Assembly: GCF_003112735.1 (NCBI RefSeq)
Contig: NZ_BFBR01000002.1
Span: 372,001 to 436,000 of the forward strand
DNA from: Candidatus Phycosocius bacilliformis
GTDB taxonomy: Bacteria; Pseudomonadota; Alphaproteobacteria; Caulobacterales; Aquidulcibacteraceae
Direction: 5' to 3'
Length of the DNA stretch: 64,000 nt
The notes beneath the pieces were generated by a model. That model was not told the DNA's origin, did not search any database, and was given only the letters and a program-made list of their open reading frames with translations. Position 1 is the first letter of the stretch; each line of letters begins with the position of its first letter. Position numbers and translations under genes: made by a program. Positions 46,922-56,575 of this stretch are shown here, in pieces.

Positions 46922-47622
46922 ACGGCCTCCTTCTTGATCACGGTGCGTTGTTCGATGCGCTTTTCGAAGCTGCCTTGCACCAGACGCTTCACATAAATAC
47001 CCGGTGTATGGATTTGGTCAGGGTCGAGGCTGCCAACGGGCACAATTTCTTCCACTTCAGCCACACAGATTTTGCCAGCGGTGGCCATCATCGGGTTAAA
47101 GTTGCGCGCGGTTTTGCGATAAACCAGATTGCCCGCGGTATCGGCCTTCCAGGCTTTCACCAAAGACAAATCCGCCTTCAAGCCCGTCTCGAGAATATAG
47201 GTTTCGCCGTCAAAGTCCTTGTGTTCCTTGCCCTCGGCGATTTTCGTGCCAACACCGGTCTTGGTGTAAAAGCCAGGTATTCCTGCCCCTCCCGCCCGAA
47301 TGCGTTCAGCCAGCGTGCCCTGCGGATTGAACTCAAGCTGCAATTCCCCGGACAGAAATTGGCGCTCAAACTCTTTATTCTCGCCGACATAGGAGGAGAT
47401 CATCTTACCAATCTGGCGGGTCTCTAGCAGGAGCCCAAGGCCGAAGCCGTCCACCCCCGCATTGTTGGAGATCACGGTGATCCCCTTCACGCCACTGTCG
47501 CGCAGCGCCAGGATAAGATTTTCAGGAATGCCGCACAGGCCGAAGCCGCCAGACATCACAATCATGCCGTCAAAGGTCAGGCCTTCGAGAGCGGCGGCCG
47601 CATTGGGGTAAATCTTTGTCAC
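46918..47622 (-). CDS. scoA: 3-oxoacid CoA-transferase subunit A
   Basis: 234 residues. N-terminal [20 protein letters not shown] is the Gly-rich CoA-transferase signature; [12 protein letters not shown]-like [55 protein letters not shown]-like stretch and [15 protein letters not shown] follow. Translationally coupled to scoB. Together they activate acetoacetate for ketone-body or polyhydroxybutyrate use. Confidence 0.95.
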   Translation of the reverse strand: MTKIYPNAAAALEGLTFDGMIVMSGGFGLCGIPENLILALRDSGVKGITVISNNAGVDGFGLGLLLETRQIGKMISSYVGENKEFERQFLSGELQLEFNPQGTLAERIRAGGAGIPGFYTKTGVGTKIAEGKEHKDFDGETYILETGLKADLSLVKAWKADTAGNLVYRKTARNFNPMMATAGKICVAEVEEIVPVGSLDPDQIHTPGIYVKRLVQGSFEKRIEQRTVIKKEAV

Positions 47623-47716
47623 GGGTTGAAGCCCTTCGATCCGGTTTGCCCATCATCAGGGACCTGTGTCTTGGCAAACCCGGCTGCATTTGTCGAGCCG
47701 GATGCGACAATCGGGC

Positions 47717-48409
47717 TCAGGCTGGCCGGCCGGTGCGCCGTCGGACTGCTGTGATGGACTTGGTCAAACCTGCGACTTTTTCCAGCACAAGTTCTGCATC
47801 GGGAAAGAGCTCGGCCATCTGGGCTTGATTGAGCAAACGCCAATCAGGCTGAACATTGGACACCCACACTTTGCCCAAGCCTGCCATCAGCTTGCGCTGA
47901 ACCGGACGCGGCAGAAAAATGACCGGCTGGGGCAGCATTGAATGCTGCTCAAGCGGAAAGTCGACATTGGGGGTCTGAACGAAATAGCCATCGGTAATGC
48001 GGCGCAGTTCGGCGGCAAATCGGGCCTGATGGCCTGCAGCAATCTGGTCGAAGGTCGCATTGTCATCCATCGCCAGCATGGTCTGTTTTGGCCCGGTGAC
48101 ATGCTCAATCACCGAAGAACAAAATACGATGTCAAAGGCCTGATCCTCAAATGGCAGGGTTTCTTTCGACCCATCAAGCTCCATGGTTTCATAGCCGAAT
48201 TGCGCGCGGGCTGCCTCTAAGTCCGGGGCCCAATGATCGGCGATCACCACGTTCTTGTGCCCGGGTAGAATGGCATTGAAATGACTACCATCCCCGCCGC
48301 CCAGGTCCAAAATCCGATGGTGTGGTTCAACCCCCATCAGCGCGACAAATTGAGCGCCACGACGGGCCCGCGCGGTGGCTGAAATCGACCGAAGAAAGGA
48401 TTTGATCAC
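47717..48409 (-). CDS. class I SAM-dependent methyltransferase
   Basis: 230 residues. Motif I RILDLGGGDGSHF (about 33-45) binds SAM; VVIADHWAPDLEAARAQFG, then FDIVFCSSVIEHVTGP, are the following Rossmann motifs. The latter half contains FVQTPNVDFPLEQHSMLPQP and FLPRPVQRKL, as seen in small methyltransferases near polysaccharide genes. Substrate unknown. Faces away from the GH5 gene, with 140 bp between them. Confidence 0.85.
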   Translation of the reverse strand: MIKSFLRSISATARARRGAQFVALMGVEPHHRILDLGGGDGSHFNAILPGHKNVVIADHWAPDLEAARAQFGYETMELDGSKETLPFEDQAFDIVFCSSVIEHVTGPKQTMLAMDDNATFDQIAAGHQARFAAELRRITDGYFVQTPNVDFPLEQHSMLPQPVIFLPRPVQRKLMAGLGKVWVSNVQPDWRLLNQAQMAELFPDAELVLEKVAGLTKSITAVRRRTGRPA

Positions 48410-48549
48410 TGAACCATGCCTTTAAATGGCCGTTCGAGGCAGACAAAGAAGCTGCCTTTCATAGCTTAGTCGAAGTAAAGGAACCCATAATAGATCTAAA
48501 TGCGGCACATGATTTGCACGGATAGGCCGCAAAAGCCCCAGAGGTTATC

Positions 48550-49650
48550 ATGACTGACGAGCGATTGACGAAAGCGATGAAGCCCGCGGCTGCACTTAAG
48601 CGCCGCCTCCGCCTTGCCCTCGGCCTTGGTACCATTGGCCTCGGCGCAGGACTGGGTATCGCAGTGGCTCAAGGCGTGTGGATGATGACTGGTGCGAGCA
48701 CCGCCCAAGCCGCGCCAGCGGTCGTGCGCGCGCCATTGCCAATCGAAAACTGCATCAATGTGGCTGGTGCCTTGGAAGCGCCCAATGAAGGCGACTGGGG
48801 TTATCGCATCCGGCGACGCGATCTAGCAACGATCCGGGCAGCAGGCTTTGACACTATTCGCGTCCCGATCAAGTTTTCCGCCCACGCGCTTGAAACGGCT
48901 CCCTATACGATTGACCCTCAATTCCTTGCCCGCATCGATGAAGTTGTCGCTTGGGCTCTGGAAAATGACCTCACCATCATCCTCAATCTGTGCCATTATA
49001 CTGAGCTGTTTGAAGATCCAGATACTCATGAGCCTCGCCTGATCGCCCTATGGGCTCAGATTGCCAAGCGCTATGCCAACGCATCCCCAAAGGTGATGTT
49101 CGAGCTGATCAATGAGCCGCAAGAGGCGTTTTCAGGCCCGCGCGTCAACCGTGTGCAAGCCGAAGCCTTGGCTGTCATTCGCAAAACCAATCCCACCCGC
49201 ACCGTGATTTTCGCGGGTGACCAATGGGGTAACATCAACGGCATGGACAATCTGGAATTGCCCAATGACCCCTATGTGGCCGGCACAGTTCATTATTATC
49301 AGCCGTTTGAGTTTACCCACCAAGGTGCAAAATGGATGGACAATCCCCCGCCCGCTGGACGCCTGTGGCCGCGCCGTGGGGAAATGGCTGAGCATGCTCA
49401 TGACATGGCGCGCATTGCTGAATTTCGCGCCCGCATCCAAGCTCCTGTGCTTTTGGGCGAATATGGGGTTGGTGTGGAGGTGCCCATGAGCCTGCGGGCC
49501 GATTGGACCCGGGCCATGAGCCGCGCATTTAAGGAAATGAACATGCCTGCCTGCTATTTCAATTTCACGGGCGGCTTTGATTCTTATGATCGGAGTGTCG
49601 AGCGTTGGCATGCCCCCATTCTCGAAGCGCTTGAGTTGAACAAGAAGTGA
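48550..49650 (+). CDS. exported glycoside hydrolase family 5 (cellulase-type)
   Basis: 366 residues. A long basic N-terminus is followed by one hydrophobic segment (about 22-42, LALGLGTIGLGAGLGIAVAQ) and TAQAAPA, a signal peptide or anchor. The TIM-barrel motifs of GH5 are in order: FDTIRVPIKFS, DLTIILNLCHY, MFELINEPQ (acid/base E189), VAGTVHYYQPF, VLLGEYGVG (nucleophile E304). GAGG lies five bases before the ATG. The next gene, an acyltransferase, overlaps its stop codon by GTGA, so the two are translationally coupled and probably modify or remodel the same surface polysaccharide. Confidence 0.92.
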   Translation: MTDERLTKAMKPAAALKRRLRLALGLGTIGLGAGLGIAVAQGVWMMTGASTAQAAPAVVRAPLPIENCINVAGALEAPNEGDWGYRIRRRDLATIRAAGFDTIRVPIKFSAHALETAPYTIDPQFLARIDEVVAWALENDLTIILNLCHYTELFEDPDTHEPRLIALWAQIAKRYANASPKVMFELINEPQEAFSGPRVNRVQAEALAVIRKTNPTRTVIFAGDQWGNINGMDNLELPNDPYVAGTVHYYQPFEFTHQGAKWMDNPPPAGRLWPRRGEMAEHAHDMARIAEFRARIQAPVLLGEYGVGVEVPMSLRADWTRAMSRAFKEMNMPACYFNFTGGFDSYDRSVERWHAPILEALELNKK

Positions 49651-50804
49651 CCAATTTAGCCCTCCCCCGAAAGGACACACCCTTCACTGGTGCCATCAAT
49701 TTCAAGGCCAGCAGCGGCTATCTGCCAGGCTTGGACGGTCTGCGCGCCATCTCAATCCTGCTGGTTGTCATTGCCCACACGGGCTTTGAGAACCTGATAC
49801 CCGGCGGGCTTGGCGTCACCGTGTTTTTCTTTGTGTCGGGCTTTCTGATCACCCGAATCCTGGTGGCCGAACAGACCGAAACCGGCGGCTCCATCGATCT
49901 GGGTGGCTTCTATTTGCGGCGATTTTTGCGCCTTATGCCAGCACTTGTATTCTTCCTGATCGGATCTTGGCTGATGCTGGTCCCATTTGGTGTCGCGATA
50001 CATCCGTCCCATGTCGGTGCCGCATTATTCTATTTCATGAATTATTTCGAGGTGGTCCAGCCTTGGTTTGGTTGGCCAGAGCGCACCGTGCCATGGGGAC
50101 ATTTGTGGTCGCTGGCGGTGGAAGAACATTTTTATTTGGTGTTTCCCGCCGCGCTCCTGCTGTTTGGCCGCACACATCAAGCGCGCCTCACTCTGATTGT
50201 CGGGGCTATCATGGTGTGCGCTCTATGGCGCTTTTATGCGGTTCTGGTCTTGGGCCTGCCCCATGAACACACCTATTATGCCACAGACAGCCGTCTGGAG
50301 AGCATTGCCTGGGGCTGTCTATTGGCCATTTTGTTTGACGGTGCGCCGCGCACCGGCGCGAAATTAGCCCTCTTGCGCGGTTGGCTGTGGGTTGGCGTGG
50401 CGAGCGTGATGATCCTGATCACCCTCGTTTATCGCGATGAGACCTTCCGCGAGACCTGGCGCTATACGCTGCAAGGAATTGCCTTGCTGATCCTTGTGCT
50501 CAACCTCTATGTGCTGCGCAGCCTGCGCTTTGGCCTTGATATTTTAGAGTGGGGACCGTTGCGCTGGATCGGACGGTTGTCCTATTCGCTCTATCTCTGG
50601 CACGTGCCGGTCATCTGGATTGCCCGCGACATCATGTTGGGCGACCCCAACAGCTTAGAGCGATTGCCGCCCTTGGGCATTGTGCTGGCCATTGGGGTGA
50701 GCTTTGTGTGTGCGTGCGTCAGCTATTATGCCGTCGAGAAGCCGCTTCTTGGACTGCGCAAGCGCTTTGGCGCCCGACCGGTTGAAGGCCTACAGCGAGC
50801 CTGA
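49647..50804 (+). CDS. acyltransferase-3 family membrane protein
   Basis: 385 residues, about ten hydrophobic segments. The N-terminus has the catalytic motif GYLPGLDGLRAISILLVVIA followed by H in AHTGF, then GLGVTVFFFVSGFLITRIL and FYLRRFLRLMPALVFFLIG, and WGHLWSLAVEEHFYLVFPAA. The C-terminal part has IGRLSYSLYLWHVPV. These O-acetyl- or O-acyltransferases modify extracytoplasmic glycans. The GTG start at 49647 lies inside the GH5 stop (GTGA). Confidence 0.93.
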   Translation: MTNLALPRKDTPFTGAINFKASSGYLPGLDGLRAISILLVVIAHTGFENLIPGGLGVTVFFFVSGFLITRILVAEQTETGGSIDLGGFYLRRFLRLMPALVFFLIGSWLMLVPFGVAIHPSHVGAALFYFMNYFEVVQPWFGWPERTVPWGHLWSLAVEEHFYLVFPAALLLFGRTHQARLTLIVGAIMVCALWRFYAVLVLGLPHEHTYYATDSRLESIAWGCLLAILFDGAPRTGAKLALLRGWLWVGVASVMILITLVYRDETFRETWRYTLQGIALLILVLNLYVLRSLRFGLDILEWGPLRWIGRLSYSLYLWHVPVIWIARDIMLGDPNSLERLPPLGIVLAIGVSFVCACVSYYAVEKPLLGLRKRFGARPVEGLQRA

Positions 50805-50831
50805 GAACCCGCATTGATGCTCAAAGACCCC

Positions 50832-51740
50832 TTACCATGCGCGGAACAAGACCAAAACCGGACGGCCGGTCCTGCAGGCGGGATCAGATAAGCCTGATCC
50901 CGAGAAAGTCATACCCCGAGCCGCTCGCTCGGTCATGATGGCGAAGTCCACTGAGGGTGTATAGGCGGTCGAGACAATCTTGCTTGCCCGGCCGTCAGGG
51001 CCAACATCGACACGCATCATGACCCCGCCGGATCGGTTCGAAAAGATCGCCATGATGGGGTAATCGGGCAGGTTCGCCTCCCAATTATCAATTTTGATCG
51101 GTGTATCCTGGTATGGACACTGGCCCGCAGTCCCGCCCCTATTTTGCGTTTCAGCAAAATGCCCCGACATAGCATCAGCCCGGGATTTTTCCGCCCCGCG
51201 TAGGCTGGCATAGGTGATCGTCCGCCACATAAAGAGCTGATCCCAAGTTCGGTCCCAGGTTTCATCGGCCATTGGCTTGGGTGGCCCATAGTCCTGGCGG
51301 GCGTCCAGCGCCTGCTTGTAGGCGAGCTCCCGTTCACCCTTAGCCATAAGGGCTTGCATACGAACTTGATGGCCCAGCGCACGAACACGCGCTGCCTGCG
51401 GATCCAAGCGCCCTTCCAACAACGCCAGACCTGTCTTGACCTGCCTGAGAGCCCGGTCATTCTTTCGGTCGGTGACGTCTTGATCGCCAAGCAGGAAATA
51501 GGCTTTCGCGCGCTCATCGGCGCTGGCCAATTGATCCTTCGTTAAGGCTTGGCGAAGCGCCTGTGACGCACCAGCCCGCTCGTTGGCTCCAGCTTGAAGA
51601 TAAGCCTGATTGGCCAGCCGCAATTGGCCCGATATCGCGGTCTGGGCTGAAAGAGGACTGCTGGACAAAGTTAAAGCCAAGCAGATCACACCCACGCCTT
51701 GAAGAGCGAACTTCCAAGAGAAACGACTATTCATTGCCAT
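50832..51740 (-). CDS. exported TonB-C-like domain protein
   Basis: 302 residues. A signal peptide (WKFALQGVGVICLALTLSSS, cleavage near LSAQ) is followed by a helical region with TPR-like pairs (about 35-175, NQAYLQAGANERAGASQALR, LASADERAKAYFLLGDQDVT). The final 90 residues read SGGVMMRVDVGPDGRASKIV, then STAYTPSVDFAIMTERAARG and VLVLFRAW, the pattern of the TonB C-terminal domain. Without a TonB-type transmembrane/Pro-rich arm it is not a canonical TonB. Start: ATG at 51738-51740 with GGAG eight bases upstream. Confidence 0.72.
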   Translation of the reverse strand: MAMNSRFSWKFALQGVGVICLALTLSSSPLSAQTAISGQLRLANQAYLQAGANERAGASQALRQALTKDQLASADERAKAYFLLGDQDVTDRKNDRALRQVKTGLALLEGRLDPQAARVRALGHQVRMQALMAKGERELAYKQALDARQDYGPPKPMADETWDRTWDQLFMWRTITYASLRGAEKSRADAMSGHFAETQNRGGTAGQCPYQDTPIKIDNWEANLPDYPIMAIFSNRSGGVMMRVDVGPDGRASKIVSTAYTPSVDFAIMTERAARGMTFSGSGLSDPACRTGRPVLVLFRAW

Positions 51741-51841
51741 CAAACGCACTCCAACAATCTCATGGGTTTTATGACAGGTTGCACGGCTGTCAATCACCCC
51801 CATAAGTCACATCAAATTGAAGATCGCTCGACGAATTAAAT

Positions 51842-51867
51842 GCCCCGGCAGAACATTCTGCCGGGGC
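51842..51867 (-). terminator. perfect inverted repeat downstream of the thiolase-like gene
   Basis: GCCCCGGCAGAA, then TTCTGCCGGGGC, with a very short central loop (CA). Read on the minus strand it is followed by ATTTAATTCG. It lies about 145 bp past the thiolase stop codon and before the start of the TonB-C-like gene on the same strand, and so probably separates the two. Confidence 0.7.
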
Positions 51868-52012
51868 CGCAAAGAAGGACGCAGACAAGGTGGACGATTG
51901 GGCCGCCACCTTGTGCTGCTATGGATTTCAGATGAACACGAGGGACGGGATGGTCCATCTGCTATCCACATGCCCACACTAATTTAGGCTGGTTGAACCC
52001 AAGCTGAACAGA

Positions 52013-53569
52013 TCAGGCAGCCGCACCTGCTGGCACGAATATATTCATATCCCCCTCTTGGTGGACCCGCCCCGCTCGGCCAACTCCCTCGCTCGCTTCC
52101 AGATCAGCCATGATGGCGGTGTCGCCTTTGGGCGTGTTGGCAACAAAACGTTGCCCGTGACTGTCTCGTCCAATGACGATGCCCATCCGCATGCCGTCGC
52201 GGGCATGCACAATTGTATAGGCCTCAATCACACCATCACCTTGCGGGGTCTCAACGATGCTGGGTGCGGCCATGGCATCAATTTCGTGCTGATAAGTTGA
52301 TTTGGCCGGTCGCGACCAATGACCGGCCGTTGGTGTCGTCGAATAAATGCCGAAAGCATGCTTTGTCAGGAACCAGCCATTGGCATTGAGGAAGCCATAC
52401 GCCCCCGGTTTGGCCCGACAGCGGTGGATCATTTCAACGATACCATGCATGGAGTAATTATTCCCCGGCCCGCCAAAGTAAGGCAGCCCTCCAGTTAGGG
52501 TCAGGCCGCGCGGATCATCGGTGGCCAAGCCAATTTCCTGACACGCGATCTCCACCGCAATCGGGAAACAGGAGTAAAGGTCAAAGAAAGCCATGTCTGA
52601 AAGGCTTTTCCCTGCCATGGCAAAGGCCTCGCGCGCACCAATTCGCATGGCGGGGCTTGAGTGATAATTCACCCGCTCAAGAATGTTCCATTTCTCAATC
52701 GTATCGGCACACCCATGCAGAAACACCATCTGGGCGGGATCAATTCCCAACGCGCAGGCATGCTCATAACTGGCCAAGATCACGGCGGCAGATTGGTCAA
52801 CCTGAATGATGGCATTCAAACGCTTGGGATAGGGAAAACCAACCATGCGATTGGAGGGATCAACTTGGGAAAGCGAGTCAGGGCTCTGGACTTTCGGGAA
52901 CCAGGCAAAGGGATTGCGCGACGCCACTTCGGTAAATGGCGCAAACAAGGCACCCATGGCTGACTGATGGTCGCTTAAACTGCGGCCCAGATGCGCCCGG
53001 TAAGCATTTTCAAACATAGGATAGACATTGGCGGGGAATTCCAGTCCGTGGCGGGCTTCATAGCGACTGCAGCCATCGCGGCCATCGCCAAACATGGCTG
53101 GGACTTCCTCATCGTCGATCTGATGCCCTGCCAATGCGGCAAACTCACCTGCTTGCATGAGCTTCATCATCGAACCCAGGAATTCTGCCCCTGCCAGAAG
53201 CACAAATTTGTTCTGGCCCGCAGCAATTCGCTCAGCCGCCTCATTAACGAGCGCCTGGGGCGTATTGCCGCCAACATGGGTATAGGTCTTCCAAGCTGGC
53301 GTCGCACCCAGCGCAGCGGCCAAGGCATTCGGCGGGTTCTTGGCACGCGGGATCGGCATGCGGCTGAGATTGCCACCTGCATCAATGGTAAAGCCGACAA
53401 CTGCCAGTCCATCCAGTTGGGCTAAATGCCCTGCGGCCAAACCTGCGTCCTGAGCGGCTGATTGGGCCGCCAACTTGCACAGGTCGATCGGGGTTGGGCA
53501 AGCCTCAGCGGGGCCGCGATAGGTGAATTGCCCCCCGCCAATCAGCACGGGTGTGCTGGGATGGATCAT
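52013..53569 (-). CDS. thiolase-superfamily (acetyl-CoA acetyltransferase-like) protein
   Basis: 518 residues. Two thiolase-fold halves are recognisable: PVLIGGGQFTYRG at the start, NKFVLLAGAEFLGSMM, DLYSCFPIAVEIACQEIGLA, LTLTGGLPYFGGPGNNYSMH and LNANGWFLTKHAFGIYSTTP, followed by a C-terminal OB-like extension (about 430-518). The usual N-terminal nucleophile cysteine (in a CASG-type context) is not present: the equivalent place reads THVGGNTPQALVNEAAERIA. So it may not be an active thiolase. I recall such long proteins as a distinct acetyl-CoA-acetyltransferase-like family; substrate unknown. The start ATG at 53567-53569 is the only good one. Confidence 0.82.
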   Translation of the reverse strand: MIHPSTPVLIGGGQFTYRGPAEACPTPIDLCKLAAQSAAQDAGLAAGHLAQLDGLAVVGFTIDAGGNLSRMPIPRAKNPPNALAAALGATPAWKTYTHVGGNTPQALVNEAAERIAAGQNKFVLLAGAEFLGSMMKLMQAGEFAALAGHQIDDEEVPAMFGDGRDGCSRYEARHGLEFPANVYPMFENAYRAHLGRSLSDHQSAMGALFAPFTEVASRNPFAWFPKVQSPDSLSQVDPSNRMVGFPYPKRLNAIIQVDQSAAVILASYEHACALGIDPAQMVFLHGCADTIEKWNILERVNYHSSPAMRIGAREAFAMAGKSLSDMAFFDLYSCFPIAVEIACQEIGLATDDPRGLTLTGGLPYFGGPGNNYSMHGIVEMIHRCRAKPGAYGFLNANGWFLTKHAFGIYSTTPTAGHWSRPAKSTYQHEIDAMAAPSIVETPQGDGVIEAYTIVHARDGMRMGIVIGRDSHGQRFVANTPKGDTAIMADLEASEGVGRAGRVHQEGDMNIFVPAGAAA

Positions 53570-53659
53570 GTTTGTCTCCCTGAAGAATGCTCTTGATGAG
53601 TCTGGTTCGCTGCTCAGATAGGGTCATTTCTGAGACAAGTCGAGTTGCTTAAAGTTTAA

Positions 53660-54187
<528 letters not shown>

Positions 54188-54251
54188 GGCCCGCGCCCCG
54201 GAACCCCATTGACTGACCCTACAATCCAACAGGCTTTTCAGGAGAGAACCG

Positions 54252-55661
54252 ATGTCGAAGTTTGACAAGGTCATGCAGCAGATCAAGGACGATGAAGTCC
54301 AGTATGTAGATTTTCGGTTCACCGATCCGCGCGGCAAGATGCAGCACGTTACCTTTGACGTGGACATGGTTGATGTCGACCTTCTCGAAGAAGGTGTGGC
54401 CTTCGACGGTTCGTCAATTGCCGGTTGGAAAGCCATCAATGATTCCGACATGATTATGCTGCCCGATCCCGACAGCGTGACCATCGATCCATTCTACCAG
54501 CAAACCACCTTGGCCATTGTCTGCGATGTGGTGGTGCCTGGCACCCTGAAGCCCTACAATCGCTGTCCCCGCGGCATTGGCAAGCGGGCTGAAACCTATT
54601 TGAAGTCCAGCGGCATCGGCGACACCGCCTTCTTTGGCCCTGAGGCTGAATTCTTCGTTTTCGACGACGTGCGTTGGAATACCGACCCGCACAATACCGG
54701 CTATTCGTTTGACTCAACCGAACTGCCATTCAACACGGGCAAGGCCTATGAGGGCGGCAACCTCGGCCACCGTCCAGGCCCTAAGGGCGGCTATTTCCCG
54801 GTTGGGCCGATCGACTCTGCCCAAGACCTGCGCGGTGAAATGCTGCAAGTGATGAAAGAATTGGGTCTTGAGCCTGAGAAGCATCACCACGAAGTCGCCC
54901 CCGCTCAACATGAGCTTGGTTTGAAGTTCCAAACTTTGACCAAAATGGCCGACTATATGAACCTCTACAAATATGTGATCCAGAACGTCGCTGCTGCCTA
55001 TGGCAAGTCCGCGACCTTCATGCCCAAGCCCTATTTCAAGGACAATGGCAGCGGGATGCACGTGCACCAGTCGATCTGGAAGGGCGGCAAGCCGTTGTTC
55101 GCGGGCGACCAATATGCCGATCTGTCTGAGAATTGCTTGTATTACATCGGCGGCATCATCAAGCATGCCCGTGCGATCAATGCCTTCTCCAACTCCTCGA
55201 CCAATTCCTACAAGCGTTTGGTCCCCGGCTATGAAGCCCCAGTGATGCTGGCTTATTCGGCCCGCAACCGGTCAGCCTCGATCCGCATCCCTTACACCAC
55301 CTCGCCAAAAGCCAAGCGCTTGGAAGCCCGCTTCCCAGACCCAATTGGCAATATGTATCTGACCTTTGCAGCCCTTCTGATGGCAGGCCTTGATGGGATT
55401 GAAAACAAGATCCATCCCGGCGACCCATTCGACAAGGACCTTTACTCGCTGCCTCCTGAGGAGCTTGAAGGCGTGCCAACGGTCGCTAAATCGCTTGATG
55501 AGGCCTTGGACTCCTTGAACGCCGACCGCGACTTCTTGAAAAAGGGCGGCGTGTTCGATGACGACATGATCGACGCTTATATCGAACTCAAGCGCGAGGA
55601 GTGCGAGCGTTTGAATATGCATCCCCACCCTGTCGAATTCGACATGTATTACAAGATGTAA
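54252..55661 (+). CDS. glnA: glutamine synthetase, type I
   Basis: 469 residues, GSI-beta type dodecamer. Metal/substrate blocks: [96 protein letters not shown] and [20 protein letters not shown]. The adenylylation tyrosine is present as Y398 in [11 protein letters not shown], so activity is likely to be controlled by GlnE. Good Shine-Dalgarno (AGGAGAG). Confidence 0.98.
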   Translation: MSKFDKVMQQIKDDEVQYVDFRFTDPRGKMQHVTFDVDMVDVDLLEEGVAFDGSSIAGWKAINDSDMIMLPDPDSVTIDPFYQQTTLAIVCDVVVPGTLKPYNRCPRGIGKRAETYLKSSGIGDTAFFGPEAEFFVFDDVRWNTDPHNTGYSFDSTELPFNTGKAYEGGNLGHRPGPKGGYFPVGPIDSAQDLRGEMLQVMKELGLEPEKHHHEVAPAQHELGLKFQTLTKMADYMNLYKYVIQNVAAAYGKSATFMPKPYFKDNGSGMHVHQSIWKGGKPLFAGDQYADLSENCLYYIGGIIKHARAINAFSNSSTNSYKRLVPGYEAPVMLAYSARNRSASIRIPYTTSPKAKRLEARFPDPIGNMYLTFAALLMAGLDGIENKIHPGDPFDKDLYSLPPEELEGVPTVAKSLDEALDSLNADRDFLKKGGVFDDDMIDAYIELKREECERLNMHPHPVEFDMYYKM

Positions 55662-55690
55662 GCTTCAAAAGCTTAGACTTGACCATCGTG

Positions 55691-55723
55691 AAGCCCGGCA
55701 GCCTCTGGTTGTCGGGCTTTTTT
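55691..55723 (+). terminator. intrinsic terminator after glnA
   Basis: AAGCCCGGCA, loop, TGTCGGGCTT (one mismatch), then TTTTTATACT. Lies 30 bp after the glnA stop codon and closes the glnB-glnA unit. The following 263 bp up to the lipoprotein start contain no gene I accept. Confidence 0.88.
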
Positions 55724-55986
55724 ATACTGAGCAAATGGTTACCAACATTCACGCAATTTTAAATAATGTCCGCTTAGCTAGACGAGCTGATGACACCACC
55801 ATCTTGTTGTCAGTTGGACCGCCTTCTGAAGTGAAGGTCATTGATTTCATCAATTGGCCTTCGCTTCTTTTTTCTGGCGCAGAAAATGCCCGCATTGTCG
55901 GTTTTGTAACCATGTTTGGCGATACTGGGTCCCGCTGAATGGGTGGCAGGCAAGCCTGCCGAACCGCTCCGTGGGAGGCTCGTAAG

Positions 55987-56565
55987 ATGAAACACCAGCT
56001 TGCACTAATCTGTGCTGTTGCCATTTTGGCGGGTTGTGCCTCCTCGGCACCCCCTTCTAACATTGCCGATGCCTGTGCGATTTTGGATGAGAAGGGACGC
56101 TGGGAAGACCATGTGTTTGATGCCGCGCGAGATTGGTCAATTTCTCCAGGCGTGATCCTTGCCTTTATTCGCCAGGAAAGCAGCTTTCGTCAGGATGCCC
56201 GCCCGCGCGATAAGAATGGGAAACTTTTGTCGACGGCCTACGGCTATTCTCAAGCCTTGGACGGCACTTGGGCAGACTATACCCGCGCCCGTGGCGGAGC
56301 CAAGCGGAAGAATTTTGGCGATTCTGCAGATTTCATTGGTTGGTATCTCGACCATATCTCACGACGCACCGGCATCGCCAAAACGGATACCCGCAATCTC
56401 TATCTGGCCTATCATGAAGGCCCGGCAGGTTTCCAACGCCGCACCTTTGCCAGCAAGCCTTGGCTGAATGATGTCGCCAGCCGCGTCAGCAGCCAAGCTG
56501 CCATTTATGACGGCCAATTGCGTCGTTGTGAGGCACGGCAGATGCGAAAACTCGCCAGCAATTGA
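55987..56565 (+). CDS. lipoprotein with lysozyme-like (lytic transglycosylase) domain
   Basis: 192 residues from ATG 55987, nine bases after GGGAGG. Signal peptide MKHQLALICAVAILAGCAS with lipobox LAGC (C17). The domain has WSISPGVILAFIRQESSFRQ with catalytic E65, then DARPRDKNGKLLSTAYGYSQ and ALDGTWADYTRARGG, NLYLAYHEGPAGFQRRTFAS. This is the SLT fold, typical of peptidoglycan lytic transglycosylases on the periplasmic side of the outer membrane. Confidence 0.87.
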   Translation: MKHQLALICAVAILAGCASSAPPSNIADACAILDEKGRWEDHVFDAARDWSISPGVILAFIRQESSFRQDARPRDKNGKLLSTAYGYSQALDGTWADYTRARGGAKRKNFGDSADFIGWYLDHISRRTGIAKTDTRNLYLAYHEGPAGFQRRTFASKPWLNDVASRVSSQAAIYDGQLRRCEARQMRKLASN

Positions 56566-56575
56566 GCTGGCTCGA

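Noticed and set aside
55735-55938. 67-aa ORF after the glnA terminator
   Set aside because: No ribosome site, no recognisable motif, and another frame on the opposite strand is equally open; treated as non-coding.
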